NCBI RefSeq assembly: GCF_013911645.1
Contig: NZ_JACESV010000001.1
Location: 186,001-250,000 of the forward strand
Direction of reading: 5' to 3'
Length of the DNA stretch: 64,000 nucleotides
From: Allomuricauda sp.
Lineage (GTDB): Bacteria; Bacteroidota; Bacteroidia; Flavobacteriales; Flavobacteriaceae
In this document: positions 59,606 through 64,000 of the stretch, in pieces
How positions within the stretch are numbered: the stretch's first letter is position 1
How the letters are laid out: every line of letters begins with the position of its first letter
Program-made: the position numbers and the translations under genes
Notes under the pieces: model-generated
Databases searched by the model: none
Seen by the model: only the letters and a program-made list of their open reading frames with translations
Told to the model about the DNA's origin: nothing

Positions 59606-62008
59606 ATGAAGAACACAACTACGCTCATCACCTTATTTTATTTTGTTTGTGCCTCATTGGCAGCACAAACCTTTGAAAAAGCTAAAGACTTCCAGAAATT
59701 CAATGGCTACTTCAATTTTTTCTACGACGATTCAACCGACAAAATCTATCTTCAGGTAGATGAGCTCGAAAAAGAATTTCTATATGTTTATGCACTGAGC
59801 AGCGGCATCGGTAGCAACGATATTGGACTTGATCGTGGCCAGTTAGGCAACGAACAGGTAGTATTCTTTCGCAAAGCGGGAAAAAAACTGCTTCTGGTTC
59901 AGCCTAATCTGGAGTTTAGGGCCATCACCGACAACGAGTTGGAAAGAAAATCCGTGGAGCAGGCCTTTGCAAAATCAATCTTGGAAGGATTTGAAATTGT
60001 TGAGGAGTCCAAAGGGAGCTACCTTATAGATTTCACCGACTTTTTAATGCGAGACGCCCATGGAGTTTCCAACCGATTAAAGAGAGCTAAGCAAGGTTCG
60101 TACAGTTTGGACAAGTCCAAAAGTGCTTTGGCCTTTGATCGCACAAAAGCATTCCCTAAAAATGTGGAGTTTGATGTAACCTTGACCTTTAAGGGAGACC
60201 CACAGGGAGATTGGATTCGTTCGGTAACGCCTACAGCCAGTTTGGTTACCGTGGCACAACACCATTCATTGATTGAATTGCCCGATGATGATTTTGAGAA
60301 AAGGCTTTTTGATCCTCGAAGCGGGGGATACCCATTCTCTTATTACGATTATGCCACACCGGTACAAGAATCTTTGGTAAAAAGATTTATAAGAAGACAC
60401 CGTTTAAAAAAGAAGGATCCCAACGCCGAAGTGAGCGAAGCTGTTGAGCCGATTATATATTATTTGGATAACGGAACCCCGGAACCTATCCGTTCAGCCC
60501 TATTGGATGGTGGGAAATGGTGGAACCAAGCGTTCGAGGCAGCAGGGTACAAAAATGCCTTTCAAATGAAAATGCTACCGGATGATGCAGACCCTTTGGA
60601 CGTGCGTTACAATGTGGTACAATGGGTGCACCGTTCCACACGAGGGTGGAGCTATGGGGCCAGTGTTGTAGATCCACGAACCGGAGAAATCTTAAAAGGG
60701 CACGTTAGTTTGGGGAGTTTACGCATCCGTCAAGATTTTATGATAGCCCAAGCCTTGATGAACCAACCATTTGAAGAAAGAGACGACAACTATCAACCTA
60801 TGTTGGAGTTGGCCTTGGCAAGAATCCGTCAGCTTTCCGCACACGAAATAGGGCATACGCTCGGTTTTGCCCATAATTTTGCAGCAAGCACCAACAATAA
60901 AGCATCTGTAATGGATTATCCGCACCCACAATTTGAGTTGGATGGAGGTGAAATCAGTTTTAAAAATGCCTACGATACTGGTATTGGGGAATGGGACAAA
61001 GTAACCGTAGCCTATGCCTACTCCGATTTTCCAAGCGGAACCAACGAGCAAGAAGCGTTGGATGCTATTCTGAAGAAAGCCCAAGATGATGGGTTGCGCT
61101 ATATTTCCGATCAAGATGCCCGCCCTAAAGGCGGTGCACATGTGTTGGCCCATTTGTGGGACAATGGAAAAAGCGCCAGCCAGGAATTGGAGAGCATGTT
61201 GGAGATACGGAAAAAAGCGATAGAAAACTTTTCAATAGACAATATTAAAACAGGCGAAGCCTATTCTGTTTTGGAAGATGTGTTTGTTCCCCTGTATTTC
61301 TTCCACAGATACCAGACCGAGGCCGTTTCCAAGGTTATTGGTGGTTTGGATTATAATTATGCAGTTAAAAATGGTGGTCAAACGCCTGTAAAACCGGTCA
61401 ATCAAGCTGTTCAAGAAGCAGCAATGGAATCCATTCTAAAAACATTGGACGCCGAGGTGATTGCGGTTCCTAAGGACAAATTAGACCTTTTTCCACCAAG
61501 AGCCATCGGTTTTAGCCGTTCCAGGGAATCCTTTAAAGGGAGGACAGGCGTAAGTTTTGATGCCCTTTCCGTTGCCGAAACCGCTGCGGATATGACCTTG
61601 GAACTATTGCTTCACCCTGAGCGAGCTTCCCGTTTGATTCAGCAAAAAAGCCTGGATAAAGGTCAAATGGGTTTAAAAGAAGTTTTGGATGAAACCATAA
61701 AAGGTACATTCGACCTTTCTCATCGCGATGATTACGAAGCAGAAGTGCAAAACACCATCAATTTTAGAGTGCTTTACCACATTATGAATTTAGCAGCTCA
61801 CAATGAAGTGCATCCACAAGTAAACGCCATTGCCAACGAAGCATTGAATGATTTAAAAACACAATTATTGGGCAATGGAAAAAATGCCATATCGGCAGAA
61901 ATGGTCAAGAGAATCGATGCATTCTTGAAAAAGCCATCAGAATTCAAACTTATTCCAGTTGAAAAAATTCCAGATGGGTCGCCCATTGGTATGGACTGCA
62001 TGGACTAA
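59606..62008 (+). CDS. Secreted zinc-dependent metalloprotease (DUF5117/DUF4953 type)
   Basis: 800 residues with signal peptide (CASLAAQ). The N-terminal domain (DUF5117-like; FNGYFNFFYDDSTDKIYLQV, ALSSGIGSNDIGLDRGQLG) is followed by a metzincin-like catalytic domain whose extended zinc motif is HEIGHTLGFAH at about 413, with a downstream NKASVMDYPHP that looks like the Met-turn. The C-terminal region reads as DUF4953-like. Family members are common in Bacteroidota and largely uncharacterised. It lies 8 nt upstream of the aldolase. Confidence 0.9.
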   Translation: MKNTTTLITLFYFVCASLAAQTFEKAKDFQKFNGYFNFFYDDSTDKIYLQVDELEKEFLYVYALSSGIGSNDIGLDRGQLGNEQVVFFRKAGKKLLLVQPNLEFRAITDNELERKSVEQAFAKSILEGFEIVEESKGSYLIDFTDFLMRDAHGVSNRLKRAKQGSYSLDKSKSALAFDRTKAFPKNVEFDVTLTFKGDPQGDWIRSVTPTASLVTVAQHHSLIELPDDDFEKRLFDPRSGGYPFSYYDYATPVQESLVKRFIRRHRLKKKDPNAEVSEAVEPIIYYLDNGTPEPIRSALLDGGKWWNQAFEAAGYKNAFQMKMLPDDADPLDVRYNVVQWVHRSTRGWSYGASVVDPRTGEILKGHVSLGSLRIRQDFMIAQALMNQPFEERDDNYQPMLELALARIRQLSAHEIGHTLGFAHNFAASTNNKASVMDYPHPQFELDGGEISFKNAYDTGIGEWDKVTVAYAYSDFPSGTNEQEALDAILKKAQDDGLRYISDQDARPKGGAHVLAHLWDNGKSASQELESMLEIRKKAIENFSIDNIKTGEAYSVLEDVFVPLYFFHRYQTEAVSKVIGGLDYNYAVKNGGQTPVKPVNQAVQEAAMESILKTLDAEVIAVPKDKLDLFPPRAIGFSRSRESFKGRTGVSFDALSVAETAADMTLELLLHPERASRLIQQKSLDKGQMGLKEVLDETIKGTFDLSHRDDYEAEVQNTINFRVLYHIMNLAAHNEVHPQVNAIANEALNDLKTQLLGNGKNAISAEMVKRIDAFLKKPSEFKLIPVEKIPDGSPIGMDCMD

Positions 62009-62016
62009 ATTATTTT

Positions 62017-63042
62017 ATGGAGATAAATTTAATAAGTGACACCGTCACAAGACCTTCAACGGGAATGTTGGAGGCCATGATGCATGCGAAAGTAGGGGAC
62101 GATGTTTTTAAGAACGACCCTACGGTAAATGAATTGGAAGCTAAAGTTGCCGAGTACTTTGGTATGGAAGCTGCACTATTTTTCCCAAGTGGCACTATGA
62201 CCAATCAAACGGCGATAAAAATTCACACCAATCCCGGTGACCAGTTAATTTGTGATAAATATGCGCACGTCTACAATTACGAAGGGGGAGGCGTCAGCTT
62301 CAACAGTGGTGTTTCCTGTAAACTGGTGGATGGCAACAGGGGGATGATGACCGCAGAACAGGTCGAAGCTTCCATAAACCCGCCCGATTTTTACCACAGT
62401 CCATTAACCGCTTTGGTCTGCATAGAAAATACCACGAACAAAGGGGGTGGAGCCTGTTGGGATTTTGAGGAATTAAAAAAGATTCGAAAAGTCTGCGATG
62501 AGCACAATCTAAAATATCATTTGGATGGCGCCCGACTTTGGAATGCCTTGGTTAAAAAGGGCGAAGACCCAAAAAACTACGGGCAGTTGTTCGATACGAT
62601 TAGTGTATGCTTAAGTAAAGGCATGGGATGCCCCGTAGGTTCCGTTTTGGTAGGAAGCAAAGATGATATAGACAAAGCCTTGCGCATCCGTAAAATTTTT
62701 GGTGGCGGCATGCGTCAATCGGGTTATTTGGCCGCCGCAGGGATTTATGCTTTGGATAATAACGTAGAACGATTGGCGGAAGACCACAGAAAAGCTGAGG
62801 AAATAGGGGAGGTGCTTCAATCTTTGGAGTTCATCAAAAAAGTGGAACCCATTGAGACCAATATCATCATTTTTGAAATTGATGAGGCAAAGATGTCATC
62901 TGAGGCATTTTTGGAACAATTGACCAAAAATCAAGTATCCATCATTGGGATGGGGCAAGGTAAATTACGCATCGTCACCCATTTGGATTATACCGATGCT
63001 ATGCACGAGCACTTTTTAAGGGTTTTGAAAAATATTGGGTGA
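62017..63042 (+). CDS. Threonine aldolase family PLP enzyme (GntG/LtaE type)
   Basis: 341 residues. Fold-type I PLP protein: ALFFPSGTMTNQTAIKIHTNPGDQLICDKYAH near the N-terminus, LKYHLDGARLWNAL with the Asp, and the Schiff-base Lys in SVCLSKGMGCPVGSVLVG at about 205. The family cleaves L-threonine or allo-threonine to glycine and acetaldehyde. Length is typical. It probably shares a transcript with the protease, although the pairing has no obvious metabolic meaning. Confidence 0.92.
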   Translation: MEINLISDTVTRPSTGMLEAMMHAKVGDDVFKNDPTVNELEAKVAEYFGMEAALFFPSGTMTNQTAIKIHTNPGDQLICDKYAHVYNYEGGGVSFNSGVSCKLVDGNRGMMTAEQVEASINPPDFYHSPLTALVCIENTTNKGGGACWDFEELKKIRKVCDEHNLKYHLDGARLWNALVKKGEDPKNYGQLFDTISVCLSKGMGCPVGSVLVGSKDDIDKALRIRKIFGGGMRQSGYLAAAGIYALDNNVERLAEDHRKAEEIGEVLQSLEFIKKVEPIETNIIIFEIDEAKMSSEAFLEQLTKNQVSIIGMGQGKLRIVTHLDYTDAMHEHFLRVLKNIG

Positions 63043-63044
63043 CG

Positions 63045-63085
63045 GTTTGAGTTCTCGATACGCTTCGCACTCGAACTGACATAGT
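63045..63085. repeat. Palindromic repeat core, copy 3 (half element)
   Basis: Contains GTTCTCGATACGCTTCGCAC followed by TCGAACTGACAT, one arm of the repeat family with a short internal palindrome (TTCTCGA and TCGAA). It fills the gap between the aldolase and ybaB stops. Confidence 0.6.
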
Positions 63086-63087
63086 CA

Positions 63088-63414
63088 TTACTTCATAAAA
63101 GCATCCATCCCGGGAATATTCGGCATACCTTCTTTGGCCACAGCGGCCAATTCAGCTTCGTTTACCTTGGTGGCTTTTTCAATGGCTTTGTTCAAGGTAA
63201 GTACCAAATAGTCTTCCAATTGCTCTTTGTCCTCCAAAAGCGAATCATCAACAGCAATGGATTTTATTTCCCTATTGGCCGTAAGGGTAACTTTTAGGAG
63301 TCCATCGGAGGACTCTTCATCAATCATCACGGTGTTCAAACGCTCCTTTGTCGCTTCTACCTTCTTTTGGGTTTCTTTGATTTTACCCATCATTCCCATT
63401 AAATCTCCGAACAT
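63088..63414 (-). CDS. YbaB/EbfC family nucleoid-associated protein
   Basis: 108 residues, a small DNA-binding dimer. It opens [21 protein letters not shown] with a helical Met-rich start, followed by the strands [19 protein letters not shown] and a C-terminal helix ending [10 protein letters not shown]. In many bacteria ybaB accompanies dnaX and recR; here it stands alone between the threonine aldolase and the S9 peptidase. Confidence 0.93.
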   Translation of the reverse strand: MFGDLMGMMGKIKETQKKVEATKERLNTVMIDEESSDGLLKVTLTANREIKSIAVDDSLLEDKEQLEDYLVLTLNKAIEKATKVNEAELAAVAKEGMPNIPGMDAFMK

Positions 63415-63461
63415 AACTTTAAATTTTATATGTATTTACTAACATCTTTACGGTTATCTGT

Positions 63462-63522
63462 AATGTCGAGCGTAGTCGAAACACTTTAACTCACCCTTCG
63501 ACTCCGCTCGGGGTGACAAAAC
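63462..63522. repeat. Palindromic repeat core, copy 4
   Basis: ATGTCGAGCGTAGTCGAAAC at the left and the complement of TTGTCACCCCGAGCGGAGTC at the right form an inverted pair around a short centre. The core GAGCGNAGTCGAA matches copies 1 to 3. It lies upstream of both ybaB and the S9 gene. Confidence 0.65.
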
Positions 63523-63589
63523 TCGGACAAATAAGTGATAATTATCAAACGTAAGTTCAAAAGTAGTAAATTGGCTAAAATACTATCCC

Positions 63590-64000
63590 ATGAAACTAAT
63601 CAATTCAAGAGTTTCTATTCTGGTTTTATGCCTTATTTTTGCGACCGCTTGCAAAAACAACAAAGACGAATCCATGAGTATAGCTCCCCCGGTAGCACCC
63701 AAACATCCTACCCAACTAGAAAAACACGGCGATGTTAGAATCGACGATTATTATTGGATGAACAATAGGGAGGACCAACAGGTTCTTGATTATTTGAACG
63801 CCGAGAACGAGTACTATCAAAAAATGACCGCCCACACCAAGGAGTTTCAAGAGAAACTTTTTAAGGAGATGAAGGGTAGGATCAAGGAAGATGATTCGTC
63901 TGTTCCCTACAAATTGGATGGGTATTGGTACATTACCCGCTATGAAGAGGGCAAGGAGTATCCCATATATTCCAGGAAAAAGGAAAGCTTGGATGCCGAA
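63590..64000 (+). CDS. S9 family prolyl oligopeptidase (oligopeptidase B-like), lipoprotein, partial
   Basis: 137 codons are present from ATG 63590 to the right edge, with no stop. A lipoprotein signal ends FATAC (lipobox), then a Pro-rich linker. The text APKHPTQLEKHGDVRIDDYYWM and ENEYYQKMTAHTKEFQEKLFKEMKGRIKEDDSSVPY is characteristic of the N-terminal part of PtrB-like S9 peptidases. The catalytic domain lies beyond the window. Confidence 0.9.
   Translation, partial: MKLINSRVSILVLCLIFATACKNNKDESMSIAPPVAPKHPTQLEKHGDVRIDDYYWMNNREDQQVLDYLNAENEYYQKMTAHTKEFQEKLFKEMKGRIKEDDSSVPYKLDGYWYITRYEEGKEYPIYSRKKESLDAE

Overview
This window looks like ordinary chromosome from a marine Flavobacteriaceae (Bacteroidota), and I would guess the Muricauda/Allomuricauda/Flagellimonas group. 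The evidence is the low-GC coding style, many start regions with the Bacteroidota -7 motif TAnnTTTG and little Shine-Dalgarno, TonB/plug proteins, DUF2911, DUF2853, the CcsBA fusion, bacillithiol synthesis (BshB1), a menaquinone gene cluster, and peptidases of families M14, M20, M24, M28 and S9. I see no prophage, IS element, CRISPR array or defence island. Most of the window is housekeeping or catabolic genes.

Layout. 1-5 kb: partial pirin, a repeat-rich gap, an M20 amidohydrolase, and a minus-strand SRPBCC-SDR-photolyase operon. 5-10.5 kb: DUF2911 protein, then a minus-strand operon of secreted PIG-L deacetylase, an unlisted 33-aa membrane peptide and a sodium:solute symporter. 10.5-16.7 kb: DUF2520, KdsC-like phosphatase, Maf and lipoprotein operon, divergent from the large CcsBA cytochrome c maturation gene. 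16.7-24.3 kb: M14 carboxypeptidase, MATE transporter behind a structured leader, a RelE/ParE toxin-antitoxin pair, a trans-sulfuration PLP enzyme, bshB1 and a TPR histidine kinase. 24.5-29.6 kb: tRNA-His with a duplicated 3' end and terminator, M28 peptidase, DadA-like oxidase, a secreted beta-repeat protein, a palindromic repeat element and an alpha/beta hydrolase.

29.7-42.3 kb is a menaquinone region: menI-like thioesterase, menF, menD, DUF2853, CvfB-like S1 protein, SPOR protein, menA, a LytTR response regulator with its TPR histidine kinase, menC, a CPBP protease and menE. menB is absent. The gap between regulator and kinase carries five phased 9-bp repeats and a possible 49-aa gene. 42.3-64 kb: M24 peptidase, a plug-TPR protein without a barrel, acyl-CoA carboxylase beta, Gfo/Idh oxidoreductase, a small membrane protein plus ettA, several secreted proteins of unknown role, fumC, a TonB-type receptor, a poly-lysine-tailed protein, ArsC-like protein, prfB with its programmed frameshift, a tandem-repeat gap, a secreted zinc protease, threonine aldolase, YbaB and the start of an S9 peptidase.

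The most unusual signals are noncoding: the three-way-junction leader of the MATE gene, the 21-bp-phased repeats beside the LytTR two-component genes, nested palindromic elements sharing the core GAGCGNAGTCGA, and the tRNA-His 3' duplication. I did not find a convincing new multigene system.
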